NCBI GenBank assembly: GCA_036504595.1
Contig: DASXUX010000081.1
Span: 62,001-126,000 of the forward strand
Origin: DASXUX01 sp036504595
Lineage (GTDB): Bacteria > Planctomycetota > SZUA-567 > H5-PLA8
Length of the DNA stretch: 64,000 bases
Reading direction: 5' to 3'
Positions 32,466 through 41,317 of this stretch are shown piece by piece; the first letter of the stretch is position 1, and each line of letters begins with the position of its first letter. The notes beneath the pieces are model-generated. The model was given only the letters and a program-made list of their open reading frames with translations. It made no database searches and had not been told where the DNA came from. The position numbers and the translations under genes are program-made.

Positions 32466-34463
32466 GTGCATCATCGATCGACATCCTGCAACACCAGCCG
32501 GCATTGGGTCAACGTCCTCCTTCTATTGAGCATCCTGGCGTTCAGCATCAAACCGGCGCCGGCCGCCGCGGCCGAAAAACTGACGCCCGAGCGCGTTTCG
32601 GAACTCATTCCGCAGCTCTTTAAGCTGCACCTCTCGCAACACGAGATGGACGCGCCGTTCGTTAAGCGGCTTCTGAAGCAGCTCGTTGAGCAACTCGACC
32701 CCGACAAGATCTTCTACCTGAAAGACGAAGCCGAAGCCGTGTGGAATTTGCCCGAAAAGGATCTGAAGGCCCTCGCCGAACAGACCCTCAACGGCGATTT
32801 TTCGCATTATCGCAAGATTATCGACGAATTCCTGACCAAGCGCGTGCCGGGGTCGGACGCAATGTTCACGGCTCTGGAAAAGAAGGCCGACCAGATCAAG
32901 GCCGAGGGCAACGCCGAAGCCAAAGAAGACAAGCCTGCCGACGATCAGTTCAAATGGAGCCAGCGGCCGGCGACGAAAGAAGAGCGCGATGCGCGCTTGT
33001 ATAAATCCGCCGTCGAAATGTACCGCATCGACAAAAGCTATCTAACGGAAGAGGAGTCGCTCAAACAGTCCCTCCAGATCCTGCGCGAAATTCAGAACAA
33101 GTGGAAGAAGATCGCCGCCAACGACGAAGAAACCGCCAAGCTGTTCCTGAAGGGCTTCATGCTCGCGATGGATCCGCATACCGAATACATGGACGCCGAC
33201 GACGAAGAGGAGTTCAACGAACGCCTGGAACGCAGCTTTACCGGCATCGGCGTGCAGATTCGTCCCTGCCCGCTGGGCGCTCAGGTGGATGAAGTCATCA
33301 AAGGCGGCCCGTCGGATCGCAGTGGCAAACTTTCTCGCGGCGATCAGATCGTGGCCGTAGACAGTTCTTCCCTCGCCGGCTTGCCCATCAACAAGATCGT
33401 CAAGCGCATCAAAGGGCCCAAAGGCACTCAGGTGAAGCTGACGATTCTTAAGCACGACGACCATAAGACCGAAGTCCTTACCCTGGTCCGTGACAGCATT
33501 CAACTCGCCGACATCCGCGTGAAGGGCAAGCGCATGGACACGGCCCACGGAGCGGTGGGATTGATCTCCGTGCAGGCGTTCTACGCCGGCGTGCATAACG
33601 ACGTGCGCGAGCGCATCAAGGAACTCACCAAAGACGGCCCGCTGGCCGCGGTGGTGCTCGATCTGCGCTCGAATGCCGGCGGCTATCTGGAAGAGGCTGT
33701 CGGGTTGGCCGGTTTGTTCATTGACTCCGGGCCGATCGTCGGCGAACGCGATGGCGCCGAACGAATCCACTGGAACTACGATCCCGATCACGACGTCGCC
33801 TACGCCGGACCGTTGATCGTGATGGTCAATCAGTTCTCCGCCAGCGCATCCGAGATCGTCGCGGGCGCGCTGAAAGATTACGGGCGTGCGCTGATCGTCG
33901 GAGCCACTCAGACGTATGGCAAAGGCACCGTCCAGCGCGTGATCCCCCTTAGCAGCACTTATCTCAATCTGCCCGGCGACATCAAGATTACCACGCATCA
34001 GTACTTCCTGGCCGGCGGTGAGTCCGTGCAGCTCAAGGGCGTGGAGCCCGACGTGGTGATCCCCGGTCCGAAATTGCTCGAAGAGGACGGCATGCTCGAA
34101 CGCATCACCGAAAACGCCGTTCCGTGGAGCAAGATCAAGGGCAAACTGGACCGCAATCGCCCGGAAATTAAACGCTGGCTGGAATGGAAGCAGCAGGAGG
34201 TCGCCGAACTCCAGAATAAATCCAATGCGCGCGTGGCCGGCAACCCGGAACTCAAGGAACTCAGCGAACACAAGACCAGTCGCAAGACGCTCGAAGCGGG
34301 CAAGTCCCCGGAGAAACGCAGCCCGGCCAACAGTCCCGGCGCGCCCAACGATATAGATAAAGACAAAGAAAAAGAAAAGGACCTCCAGGCCGACGAAGCC
34401 GTTGCCATCGCCTCGGACATGGTCCCCACTTGGCCCCCCGCCGCTCGTCAGGCGGCCAAATAG
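32466..34463 (+). CDS. S41 tail-specific protease (Prc/CtpA type)
   Basis: A 665-residue periplasmic serine protease starting at GTG 32466, with AAAGGAA 6 bases upstream and a signal peptide (core VNVLLLLSILAFS). An upstream in-frame ATG at 32364 lies before the predicted transcription start. Order: helical N-terminal domain, PDZ domain (RSFTGIGVQIRPC ... IKGGPSDRSGKLSRGDQIVAVD), then the S41 catalytic domain with VLDLRSNAGGYLEEAVGLAG, nucleophile region VNQFSASASEI and the Lys in TYGKGTVQ. The C-terminal tail is charged (DIDKDKEKEKDLQ). The layout and length resemble E. coli Prc (682 residues), which trims and degrades periplasmic proteins. The gene stands alone. Confidence 0.93.
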   Translation: MHHRSTSCNTSRHWVNVLLLLSILAFSIKPAPAAAAEKLTPERVSELIPQLFKLHLSQHEMDAPFVKRLLKQLVEQLDPDKIFYLKDEAEAVWNLPEKDLKALAEQTLNGDFSHYRKIIDEFLTKRVPGSDAMFTALEKKADQIKAEGNAEAKEDKPADDQFKWSQRPATKEERDARLYKSAVEMYRIDKSYLTEEESLKQSLQILREIQNKWKKIAANDEETAKLFLKGFMLAMDPHTEYMDADDEEEFNERLERSFTGIGVQIRPCPLGAQVDEVIKGGPSDRSGKLSRGDQIVAVDSSSLAGLPINKIVKRIKGPKGTQVKLTILKHDDHKTEVLTLVRDSIQLADIRVKGKRMDTAHGAVGLISVQAFYAGVHNDVRERIKELTKDGPLAAVVLDLRSNAGGYLEEAVGLAGLFIDSGPIVGERDGAERIHWNYDPDHDVAYAGPLIVMVNQFSASASEIVAGALKDYGRALIVGATQTYGKGTVQRVIPLSSTYLNLPGDIKITTHQYFLAGGESVQLKGVEPDVVIPGPKLLEEDGMLERITENAVPWSKIKGKLDRNRPEIKRWLEWKQQEVAELQNKSNARVAGNPELKELSEHKTSRKTLEAGKSPEKRSPANSPGAPNDIDKDKEKEKDLQADEAVAIASDMVPTWPPAARQAAK

Positions 34464-34466
34464 TCA

Positions 34467-34545
34467 TGGGTCATTAGTCATTGGTCATTGGCGGCACGAG
34501 GAGCGCTTGCGCAATGACCAATTACCATTGACCAATGACCGCCCC
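34467..34545. repeat. Inverted pair of GTCATTG / CCAATGAC repeats
   Basis: GTCATTAGTCATTGGTCATT units face GCAATGACCAATTACCATTG and CCAATGACC units across a GC-rich loop. The stem lies directly after the protease stop codon and could end transcription. Confidence 0.82.
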
Positions 34546-34592
34546 CAACGCCCCATTGACTCTCCTCCCAATTTCGTTACATCTCAATCTGT

Positions 34593-35714
34593 ATGAATAA
34601 CACGACCCCTCCCCGCATCTTCCCTGTCATCCTCGCGGGCGGCGCCTCCTCCAGGCTCTGGCCGGCGTCCGACCGTGAACGCCCCAAGTGGGACTTGCGA
34701 CTCTTTGGCGGCGGGCAAAGCCTGCTCGAAGGCGCGTGGTCCCGTGGGCGCGCACTCGCTCAGGCCGCCGACTGCTTTGTCGTCGCCGGACAGCCGCAGG
34801 CGCCGTTGATTCGGCGCTCGCTGACCGGCTTGCCGCCCGCCAACTTGCTGATCGAACCCGAACCGCGCGATACCGCTGGAGCGATCGCGTATGCCGCCGG
34901 TGCGATTTTGAGAAAGACGCGGCAGGAGAATTTCCCGCCCGAGAAAGCCGTGATGCTGGTGCTTCCCGGCGATCACGTCATCCAGGATGTCGCGCGCTTC
35001 GGGCAAATTGCACAGACGGGCGCTCAAGCGGCGGTGGAACTGAGCGCACTGGTCACGCTGGGCATCCTCCCGCGCGCGCCCGCAACCTGCTACGGCTACA
35101 TTCACCGCGGCGCAGCCGTGACGTTGCGCGATTCAAACCCGAAAACCCCCGCGGTTTTCAATGTCATTGAATTCCGCGAAAAGCCCGACGCGCCGACCGC
35201 CCAGGAGTATGTCCGCGGCGGCCAGTACTACTGGAACGGCGGCATCTTCCTTTGGCAGTTGACCACGCTGCTGCACGAGTTCTCCCGCCAGCTTCCCGGG
35301 CACGCCGCGCTCGCTCGAGAACTCGGCGCCGCCGAAAAGCCGGATGAAGTTCTGCCTCGCCTCTTCGCCCCGCTAAAAAAAATCTCGATCGACTTCGGGA
35401 TCATGGAGCATGCCGCCAAGGTCGCGGTGGTTGCCGCCGATTTCGAATGGGACGACATCGGCTCCTGGAGCGCCGTTGCAGAACATCTTGAAAAGACCAG
35501 CGGCAACGCGGTCGGCCCCGGCACACGTACTGTCCCACTGGACGCCACAGGCAATCTGGTCTTTGCACCGGGCAAGCGCGTGGCGCTCGTCGGCGTGGAG
35601 GGCTTGGTAGTGGTAGCCAGCGGCGATGAAATTCTGGTTTGCCGCATGGACCGCGACCAGGATGTCAAGAAAGTCAGCCAGATCGCGAATTCCGATAAAC
35701 CTGCCGGCCGGTAG
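34593..35714 (+). CDS. manC: Mannose-1-phosphate guanylyltransferase
   Basis: A 373-residue nucleotidyltransferase that makes GDP-mannose from mannose-1-phosphate and GTP. The signature VILAGGASSRLWPASDRERP followed by KWDLRL is a variant of the family motif GGSGTRLWPLSRERYPKQ; other motifs are LPGDHVI, FREKPD, YYWNGGIFLW, SIDFGIMEHA and FEWDDIGSWSAV. The C-terminal isomerase domain of bifunctional ManC/AlgA enzymes is absent, so this is the single-function form. GDP-mannose could feed the polysaccharide operon at 47-61 kb, directly or as GDP-fucose, though no GDP-mannose dehydratase is in the window. The symbol follows homology; GDP-sugar specificity is inferred. Confidence 0.88.
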   Translation: MNNTTPPRIFPVILAGGASSRLWPASDRERPKWDLRLFGGGQSLLEGAWSRGRALAQAADCFVVAGQPQAPLIRRSLTGLPPANLLIEPEPRDTAGAIAYAAGAILRKTRQENFPPEKAVMLVLPGDHVIQDVARFGQIAQTGAQAAVELSALVTLGILPRAPATCYGYIHRGAAVTLRDSNPKTPAVFNVIEFREKPDAPTAQEYVRGGQYYWNGGIFLWQLTTLLHEFSRQLPGHAALARELGAAEKPDEVLPRLFAPLKKISIDFGIMEHAAKVAVVAADFEWDDIGSWSAVAEHLEKTSGNAVGPGTRTVPLDATGNLVFAPGKRVALVGVEGLVVVASGDEILVCRMDRDQDVKKVSQIANSDKPAGR

Positions 35715-35739
35715 CTGCCCTAATGAAAGGCAGTGATCC

Positions 35740-35804
35740 CGTGTGCATAACCGGTACTTGCTCAGTTTTCGGGCCTGAGCAACCGGAACAGCTCTGTGCA
35801 CACG
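35740..35804 (+). terminator. Long imperfect hairpin after manC
   Basis: CGTGTGCA (35740-35747) pairs with TGCACACG (35797-35804); inside, TTGCTCAG pairs with CTGAGCAA, with CCGG words between. A and T runs (GAAAAACCCCTATTTTTG) follow. Probable terminator or processed 3' structure. Confidence 0.6.
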
Positions 35805-35927
35805 TGAAAAACCCCTATTTTTGCGCGCTGTACAGGCGTGAGTTATCCTGTTAGGCTATACTCACGCTATCAAAGCGGAAGCGGGCGAGGGTGGAGTTCC
35901 TTCGCTTGACGGGTTGAGGAGGCAGCA

Positions 35928-37736
35928 ATGCGTCTTGTTCGTTGTTTGTCGCACACTTTTGCGATGGGGCTGGTCTTCGCCGCTGCTGGACTCTGTTGCG
36001 GGCTCAGCCTCCCCGGTCCCAGTGAGGAGCCGGCGTTGACGGCCGGTGCGCGCGCGGTGGGCACGTCTGTTCCGTTGCGCTTTACCAATCCTCCTGTCCC
36101 CGGCCTGGCCAATGAATTCGACCTTGGCGATGCGGCCTTCGGCTCCTTCGTCACCCGCTACGTGACCGCTGAAGGCGGCTTGCGCCCCTATCGCTTCCTT
36201 TCGTTTGGACCGCAAAGCTTCGCCAATCTCACCGAAGGCTTCCGCACCACGCTCGATTTCAGCATCTCCGGCCTGCTCGCCGGTTCCTGCCCGCAAGCGC
36301 TGGGGTTTCCGCCGAGCTTCACCACGATCACCGGTCAACCGGGGTTCCGCTTCTTCGTCCGCGTGCAAGACGCTCTGGGAACGGGCCCGCGCCAGGCGGA
36401 TGGCTTCTTCAATCTGGCCTTTGTCAGCACCAACGTGTTCCGCTTTGCGGTCCCGACGAAGCTGCCGGATGCGCGCCTGGGACAAAGCTACCTCGCCGCG
36501 GTGGCCGTGGTGAACGGCACGCCCCCGTACACGTTTTCCATCATCTCGATAGCCAACGCCGATACCGGCGCCGCCGTCAAAGCCACGGATCTGGGCGTGT
36601 TCGTTGCGCCCGATGGTGTGCTCTCCGGACGCCCGCTGATCGCCGGCAACTACCAGCTTCAGGTTCGCTGCCAGGATGTTGCCCGCCGTACGGCGCTCAA
36701 CCGAGCCGCTACGTCTCAGGATGAAGTCTTCACGCTCACGGTGGCCGACAACCTCGTGACCTCCAGCGAACTGACGACGCTGCAGTGCAGCGTGCGCGGC
36801 AGCACCCAAGACACGGGACACGATTCGCTGCGCTTCGTGGGATTCGTCAACATTCTCGGGCAAGGGGACACTGAGCTTGCCAATTCGGACTTCTCCTTCC
36901 GCTTGGGAAACATCGGCTTCAGCGGCAGGCTGGACCGCCATGGAAAGTTCAACGCCGTGCTGCGCAACAGCCAGCAGGTGATGGGCCAGGTCGCAGTGGT
37001 GGTGAACGCCAAGAAAGGCACGATTACCGTCAATATTCAGTCCGGAGTCTTCACGGATGCCGGAGCGCGACTGGACTTGCTCGGCTTCCTGGCCAAAGCG
37101 CCGGCGGCGGGCCTGACGCGCCTGCCGGTGCGTGTCACGATCGGCGACGCCATGGTGGACACCGAAGTCATCGACTTCAATACGCAGGTCAGCGGCTCGC
37201 GGTACGCCTTGGACTACCGCCTCGGGATGGAAGGCGCGAGCGACGGCGGCGGCTTCCAGATCGTTTCGGTGCAAGGCAAAGACGGCAACACCTTCAGCGG
37301 CCAGCCGGGCGATGCGTGGCGCGCCAAGTTCCTTGCGACTCCTCGGCTGGGCGTAAAAGATCCCAACCGCTTGCGCCAGGGCTTCGACAACATCACGGCC
37401 GTCACCTTGCGCATCGGCAGCGTGTTCGAAGAAAAACTAACGAGCGCGAATCTGCGCAACAATGGCACGAAGGTGAGCTTCAAAGGAACGTCCGCGACCG
37501 GCACGCGCAGCTTCATGCTCAACACCCGCAAATTCAGCGGCGAGATCCAGACCAACACGCTGCGCACGCAACTGACCGGCATTCCGCAGGCCACCCAGGC
37601 GCTGCGCTCCAGCGCGATTTTCTTTCCGCTCGGAATGGACCTGGTCCGTCCCAACGCCGCGCCCTTCACTGGCGAAAACGCCCGCCGGATCTTCGGGCTG
37701 AAGAATCAGTACCGCGATGTGCTGCCCCCGCGGTGA
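35928..37736 (+). CDS. Secreted protein with Ig-like (He_PIG) domain
   Basis: A 602-residue protein starting at ATG 35928, with GGAGG about 6 bases upstream. A signal peptide occupies residues 1-28. Residues 35-150 form a beta-rich domain; about 175-270 fit a putative Ig domain of the He_PIG type (ARLGQSYLAAVAVVNGTPPY, then GVFVAPDGVLSGRPLIAGNY). The C-terminal half consists of two similar beta-rich parts, each beginning with a tract such as FSGRLDRHGKFNAVLRN, with alternating hydrophobics. No enzymatic motif and no sorting tag. It is likely an envelope or extracellular protein. Function unknown. Confidence 0.8.
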   Translation: MRLVRCLSHTFAMGLVFAAAGLCCGLSLPGPSEEPALTAGARAVGTSVPLRFTNPPVPGLANEFDLGDAAFGSFVTRYVTAEGGLRPYRFLSFGPQSFANLTEGFRTTLDFSISGLLAGSCPQALGFPPSFTTITGQPGFRFFVRVQDALGTGPRQADGFFNLAFVSTNVFRFAVPTKLPDARLGQSYLAAVAVVNGTPPYTFSIISIANADTGAAVKATDLGVFVAPDGVLSGRPLIAGNYQLQVRCQDVARRTALNRAATSQDEVFTLTVADNLVTSSELTTLQCSVRGSTQDTGHDSLRFVGFVNILGQGDTELANSDFSFRLGNIGFSGRLDRHGKFNAVLRNSQQVMGQVAVVVNAKKGTITVNIQSGVFTDAGARLDLLGFLAKAPAAGLTRLPVRVTIGDAMVDTEVIDFNTQVSGSRYALDYRLGMEGASDGGGFQIVSVQGKDGNTFSGQPGDAWRAKFLATPRLGVKDPNRLRQGFDNITAVTLRIGSVFEEKLTSANLRNNGTKVSFKGTSATGTRSFMLNTRKFSGEIQTNTLRTQLTGIPQATQALRSSAIFFPLGMDLVRPNAAPFTGENARRIFGLKNQYRDVLPPR

Positions 37737-37796
37737 ACGGCAAGACGGGGAGACGGGGAGATGGGGAGAAACGGCAACCGAGCGGTAAAGGTTAAA

Positions 37797-37895
37797 AGTC
37801 ACGACCTCAACACAGAGGCACAGAGAACGCAGAGGTCACAGAGTTTTTCTATAATTTTTCTCCGTGTCCTCTGTGTCTCTGTGTTGAAGTCGTGA
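37797..37895. repeat. Complete ACACAGAG-type inverted repeat
   Basis: The best-preserved copy: CACGACCTCAACACAGAGGC then ACAGAGAACGCAGAGGTCACAGAG, a T-rich loop TTTTTCTATAATTTTTC, then the inverse CCTCTGTGTCTCTGTGTTGA and AGTCGTG. The two arms of about 40 bases pair over most of their length. Confidence 0.9.
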
Positions 37896-37955
37896 AATCC
37901 GTTCATTTCAGGAACGGGCCGGGATGACTGCAAGTAGGCAAGAGGCGGTTGCGGT

Positions 37956-37990
37956 TCAATCCGAAATCCGCAATCCGAAATCCGCAATCA
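37956..37990 (+). repeat. AATCCGC heptamer repeat
   Basis: AATCCGAAATCCGCAATCCG continued to CCGCAATCAAC. The same word is in the 5' end and the linker of mutL and at 40857. Confidence 0.88.
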
Positions 37991-38001
37991 ACAGAGGAAC
38001 C

Positions 38002-38262
38002 ATGGCAGAAAACGAACTTCCCCAGCAGCCGCAAGCTCAGCCCGCATCCAATGAACCCAGCCCCTGGCAACTCGCCGAAGAGGGCTGGGCCGAACTGGCC
38101 GCCGCCGCCGCGAAGATTCAGGCCGCCGCCAACGCGATCAAAAAGACCGATCGCAGCATCGACGGCTACAACATCGAACGCAGCCTCAACAAACACAAAC
38201 CGCATCTGATGACCGAGCACCTCGAAGGACTGCGGCAGCATCGCAAAGAGAATAAATTGTGA
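38002..38262 (+). CDS. Small helical protein of unknown function
   Basis: An 86-residue protein starting at ATG 38002 with AGAGGAAC upstream; the heptamer repeat ends just before the ribosome site. The first 22 residues are Pro/Gln-rich, the rest helical and Ala-rich (WAELAAAAAKIQAAANAIKK) with a basic tail. No membrane segment or Cys. I do not recognise a family. It stands between two repeat blocks. Confidence 0.6.
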   Translation: MAENELPQQPQAQPASNEPSPWQLAEEGWAELAAAAAKIQAAANAIKKTDRSIDGYNIERSLNKHKPHLMTEHLEGLRQHRKENKL

Positions 38263-38325
38263 GTGGTACTTGGTGAGTGGTGAGTGGTGAGTGGTGTCTG
38301 GTGAGTGGTGTCTGGTAGTCTTTTG
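38262..38325 (+). repeat. GTGAGTG heptamer repeat
   Basis: GGTGAGTGGTGAGTGGTGAG units followed by TGTCTGGTGAGTGGTGTCTG. It overlaps the stop codon of the small gene. Confidence 0.88.
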
Positions 38326-38445
38326 TTTGTGCTTCGTATTTTCTTCAGACGAGCATGCGCGGCTTGCCGCCGCCTGCCTCCTTCCCGCCACTAATGCTCC
38401 GGGATTCATGCTCTTAACTTTTACTTTTTAATTTTTAATTTTTAA

Positions 38446-40707
38446 TCACCGTCGTCCCACTCCTCGCTCCAGATCTTCCCAAGATAATTCAACAGCCACC
38501 GGCCGTCCATGCGGGCAGGTCAGGCGCAGACCGCGGACTTTGCGGCGGTACTCTGTCATCAAAGCCGTCATCTGCTCGATCGTCAGCCGCTCCCCGGCTT
38601 TGATCGCGGCCTTGCACGCCAGACTCGCCACCGCCCGCTCGCGCAACGAATTCAGGTTTGCGAGGCGCTTGGATGGATCGCCGTCCTCGCTGGAAGCCAG
38701 GCTTTCGAGCACGTCGCCGACCAGCCGCGCGCACGCCCCGCGCAAAATGGCCGGCACCGCGCGCACCACCAGCGTGCGGGAGCCGAACGATTCGACCTCG
38801 AACCCCAGGCCCGCCAGCAGGGACGCTGCGATATCGTCGGCGGCCCAGAACGCAGCTTGAGCCGGCGTCAGCTCGAGGGTCTCGGGCAACAGCAGCCCCT
38901 GGCTGTCGGCCTGCGACCGCCCTTCCAAGCGCGCCAGCAGATCTTCAAACAGAACCCGCTCGTGCAGAGCGTGCTGGTCGATCACCTTCAAGCCCAGATC
39001 GTCCTCCAGCACGATATAGCTGCCGCCGGACTGGCCCAGAATGCGGAAGGGCAGAACGGCCGATTGCGGACTGGCGGCTCGCTCCTGGCTCTTAGGTCTA
39101 GGCTCTTGGCTCTTGCCCGCAAGCGCATCAACAGCCGCCCCTGAACCCTGAACCCTGAACCCTGAACCCTCGCTCGATTGCGGATTGGACGCCACGAGCG
39201 CCGCACGCACCGGCTGATACGGCGCGATCTCATCGGCCCCAACCGATGACGCCTGCTGCGTCAGGGGAACATCAGTGCTGAGTGTTGAGTGCTGAGTGCT
39301 GAGTGCCGTCGGGGAGACCAGCGCCTGCGGCGCTGGCGGCGCAACGGCGAGCCCCTTTGATTGAGGCGTTGCCGTTAATCCGCAATCCGCAATCCTCAAT
39401 CCGCAATCAGGTGTTCCGCCACCGAAGAAGTCCAGCGCCCGCTGAGCGGGGTCTTGCCGCGGCGCGCCCAAGGGCGGGGGAGGCTTGCGCTGCGTCGCGA
39501 TCTGAAGCTGCGCGTCCAAAGCCTGCTCATCGATCCGAGCCTCAAAACCGCACGTGCTGCGAACGGCGTGATGGAACAGCGCGTAGACCAGCCCCGGAAG
39601 GCGGAAGCGCACTTCGGCTTTCGTGGGATGAACATTGATGTCTACGTCCGCGCCGGGCAGATCGAGAAACAGCACGGCGAGCGGATAGCGCTTGGCCGGA
39701 AGCAGATGGCGGTAGCTTTCCAGCAGCGCCTGCGTCAGCAGCCGGTCGCGGACGGCTCGTCCATTCACCGAAAGATAAAGGCTCGACCGGTTCGGCCGCG
39801 TCACCGGCGGCGGCGAAATCAGCCCGTACAGGCGGTAGCCGCGGAAGGAGTCCGGCAGGCTGGAGTCCTTGGCGGTTTCACCAGGCCCTTCGTAGGCTAT
39901 CTCCAAAAGCCCGTGGCTGTTCTGCCGCCCCAGCACGTCGCGAGCGCGCAGGACGAACGCGCTGGCCGTCAGAGCCTCGCGGTTTCGGCTGGCGGGCGCC
40001 CGCGCCGGCAGATTGAAGATTTCGTGGCGATCCTGGTGCAGGACGAAGGCGACGTCCGGTCGGGTGAGCGCCAGGCGCAGCAGGCAATCGGCGCAGACCG
40101 CCGCCTCGGCTGCCTGGCCTTTCAGGAACTTGGCGCGCGCCGGCAGGTTGAAGAACAGTTCGCGCGCCTCGGCCGTCGTGCCGCGGTCGCCGGAGCAGGG
40201 CTTGGGTTGAGGCTGGGAGGGCTCGCCGCCGGCCACATCCACGCGCCAGGCATCGGCGCCGGCTTGAGCGGAAAGCAGGCTGAAGCGCGACACCGCCGAA
40301 ATGGCCGCCAGAGCTTCGCCGCGGAATCCCAGCGTGCGCAGGTCGGTGAGCTGTTCGGCGGACGTAAGCTTTGATGTCGCGTGCGGCAGCAGGCACAGCG
40401 ACAGGTCTGCGGGGCTCATGCCCCGCCCATTGTCCCGCACGCGGATCAGCTCGCGCCCGCCGCCGGCAAGTTCCACGTCGATCTGCGAGGCGCCGGCGTC
40501 CAGAGCGTTCTCGACCAGCTCCTTGATCACGCTCGCCGGCCGCTCGACCACTTCCCCCGCCGCGATGCACGACGTCACCGCCGGCGGCAGAACGTGGATC
40601 GTGGGCTCGATTGCGGACTTTCCGATTGCGGATTGCGAATTGCGGATTGCGGATTGAGCGGGAGCGCCGTAGGCGTCAGGGGAGATTTGAGGAGCGGGGT
40701 CTTCCAT
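38446..40707 (-). CDS. mutL: DNA mismatch repair protein MutL with repeat-derived inserts
   Basis: A 753-residue MutL, longer than E. coli MutL (615). The GHKL ATPase domain is intact: AAGEVVERPASVIKELVENA, DNGRGM, HATSK, TLGFRGEAL and NVHPTKAEVRF. The C-terminal domain has the metal-endonuclease motif DQHALHERVLFE, the ACKAAIKAG motif and CPHGRPV, so this is the latent endonuclease type. Two non-conserved parts are made of the same tandem repeats seen between genes: the first 36 residues (SAIRNSQSAIGKSAI before IHVLPPAV, where MutL normally begins) and the linker at about 430-545 (CGLRIADCGL, LSTQHSTLSTD, GSGFRVQGSG, SQEPRPKSQE). MutL matches mismatches bound by MutS to nicking; no mutS is in the window. 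Confidence 0.96.
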   Translation of the reverse strand: MEDPAPQISPDAYGAPAQSAIRNSQSAIGKSAIEPTIHVLPPAVTSCIAAGEVVERPASVIKELVENALDAGASQIDVELAGGGRELIRVRDNGRGMSPADLSLCLLPHATSKLTSAEQLTDLRTLGFRGEALAAISAVSRFSLLSAQAGADAWRVDVAGGEPSQPQPKPCSGDRGTTAEARELFFNLPARAKFLKGQAAEAAVCADCLLRLALTRPDVAFVLHQDRHEIFNLPARAPASRNREALTASAFVLRARDVLGRQNSHGLLEIAYEGPGETAKDSSLPDSFRGYRLYGLISPPPVTRPNRSSLYLSVNGRAVRDRLLTQALLESYRHLLPAKRYPLAVLFLDLPGADVDINVHPTKAEVRFRLPGLVYALFHHAVRSTCGFEARIDEQALDAQLQIATQRKPPPPLGAPRQDPAQRALDFFGGGTPDCGLRIADCGLTATPQSKGLAVAPPAPQALVSPTALSTQHSTLSTDVPLTQQASSVGADEIAPYQPVRAALVASNPQSSEGSGFRVQGSGAAVDALAGKSQEPRPKSQERAASPQSAVLPFRILGQSGGSYIVLEDDLGLKVIDQHALHERVLFEDLLARLEGRSQADSQGLLLPETLELTPAQAAFWAADDIAASLLAGLGFEVESFGSRTLVVRAVPAILRGACARLVGDVLESLASSEDGDPSKRLANLNSLRERAVASLACKAAIKAGERLTIEQMTALMTEYRRKVRGLRLTCPHGRPVAVELSWEDLERGVGRR
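39082..39410. repeat. Four tandem repeat words inside the mutL linker
   Basis: GGCTCTTAGGTCTAGGCTCT (39082-39112), TGAACCCTGAACCCTGAACC (39137-39172), GAGTGTTGAGTGCTGAGTGC (39268-39304) and AATCCGCAATCCGCAATCC (39370-39410). All are length-compatible with the reading frame. Confidence 0.9.
40607..40662. repeat. GCGGATT heptamer repeat in the 5' end of mutL
   Basis: GATTGCGGATTGCGAATTGC followed by GGATTGCGGATTGAG, the inverse of the AATCCGC word. It lies between the start codon and the conserved MutL N terminus. Confidence 0.88.
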
Positions 40708-40734
40708 GCTGAGCGGCCCGGAAAGGACTCATCG

Positions 40735-40885
40735 CGGAGGACGCGGAGGACGCAGAGGTTATCACACTATAGTCTTTCTCTGTGTTCCTCTGTGCCTCTG
40801 TGGTGAAATCTGTTAACTTCGTCTTGTTTCAGACGCCAGCGTTCGATAGCCGTTCATTCCGCAATCCGCAATCCGAAATCTGCAA
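40735..40885. repeat. ACGCGGAGG/CCTCTGTG inverted repeat and AATCCGC run
   Basis: GAGGACGCGGAGGACGCAGA faces TCTGTGTTCCTCTGTGCCTC (40776-40803); a second run, CCGCAATCCGCAATCCGAAA, follows at 40857-40885 and reaches the stop codon of the STAS gene. Confidence 0.85.
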
Positions 40886-41251
40886 TTAGAAGACTGCCAG
40901 AGCGGCCGGTTTGTCGTCCACCACCTGGAATATCTGCGTCAGCCCCAGCAAATCAAAGACTTCCCGGACATTGGGCGTGGGATTCATCAGGACGATGTTG
41001 CCTTTGTGTTCGTGAGCTTCCGACAGAGCCCCAATGAAGACGCCGGCGCCGGCCGAAGAAATGTACTCCACTGCCGCCAGATCCACCACCAGCCGGTAGT
41101 GGCCCTTGGCAAACACGTCGGCTATGGCTTCCTCGAGCTGCTCGAAGGTATGTGCGTCCAGGTAGCCGGCAAGGCGCAACACCAGCACGCCTTTGTCTGC
41201 GAGTACCTCGCGTTCAATGCTGAATTCTTCACCGGCCATCGCCTGTTTCAC
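40886..41251 (-). CDS. STAS-domain anti-sigma factor antagonist (RsbV/SpoIIAA-like)
   Basis: A 121-residue single STAS domain. The strand GVLVLRLAGYLDAHTFEQLE opens the fold, and the phosphorylation loop reads DLAAVEYISSAGAGVFIG, with the regulatory serine in SSAGAG. In partner switching, the dephosphorylated protein binds an RsbW-type kinase and frees its partner, often a sigma factor. The gene is last in a reverse-strand group with the kinase (66 bases upstream) and a SpoIIE phosphatase, giving a full switch. Start ATG 41251 or 41239. No sigma factor gene is in the window. Confidence 0.92.
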   Translation of the reverse strand: MKQAMAGEEFSIEREVLADKGVLVLRLAGYLDAHTFEQLEEAIADVFAKGHYRLVVDLAAVEYISSAGAGVFIGALSEAHEHKGNIVLMNPTPNVREVFDLLGLTQIFQVVDDKPAALAVF

Positions 41252-41317
41252 TCCACCAGAAATTCGATTCCCGCGTTGTCCAACCCAAGGCGAAGACCCG
41301 TTCTGTTCCCGCCGGCA

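Noticed and set aside
33042..34271. Reverse open frame of 409 codons
   Set aside because: Antisense to the S41 protease catalytic domain.
35862..37274. Reverse open frame of 470 codons
   Set aside because: Antisense to the Ig-like secreted protein gene; Arg/Gly-rich with no motif.
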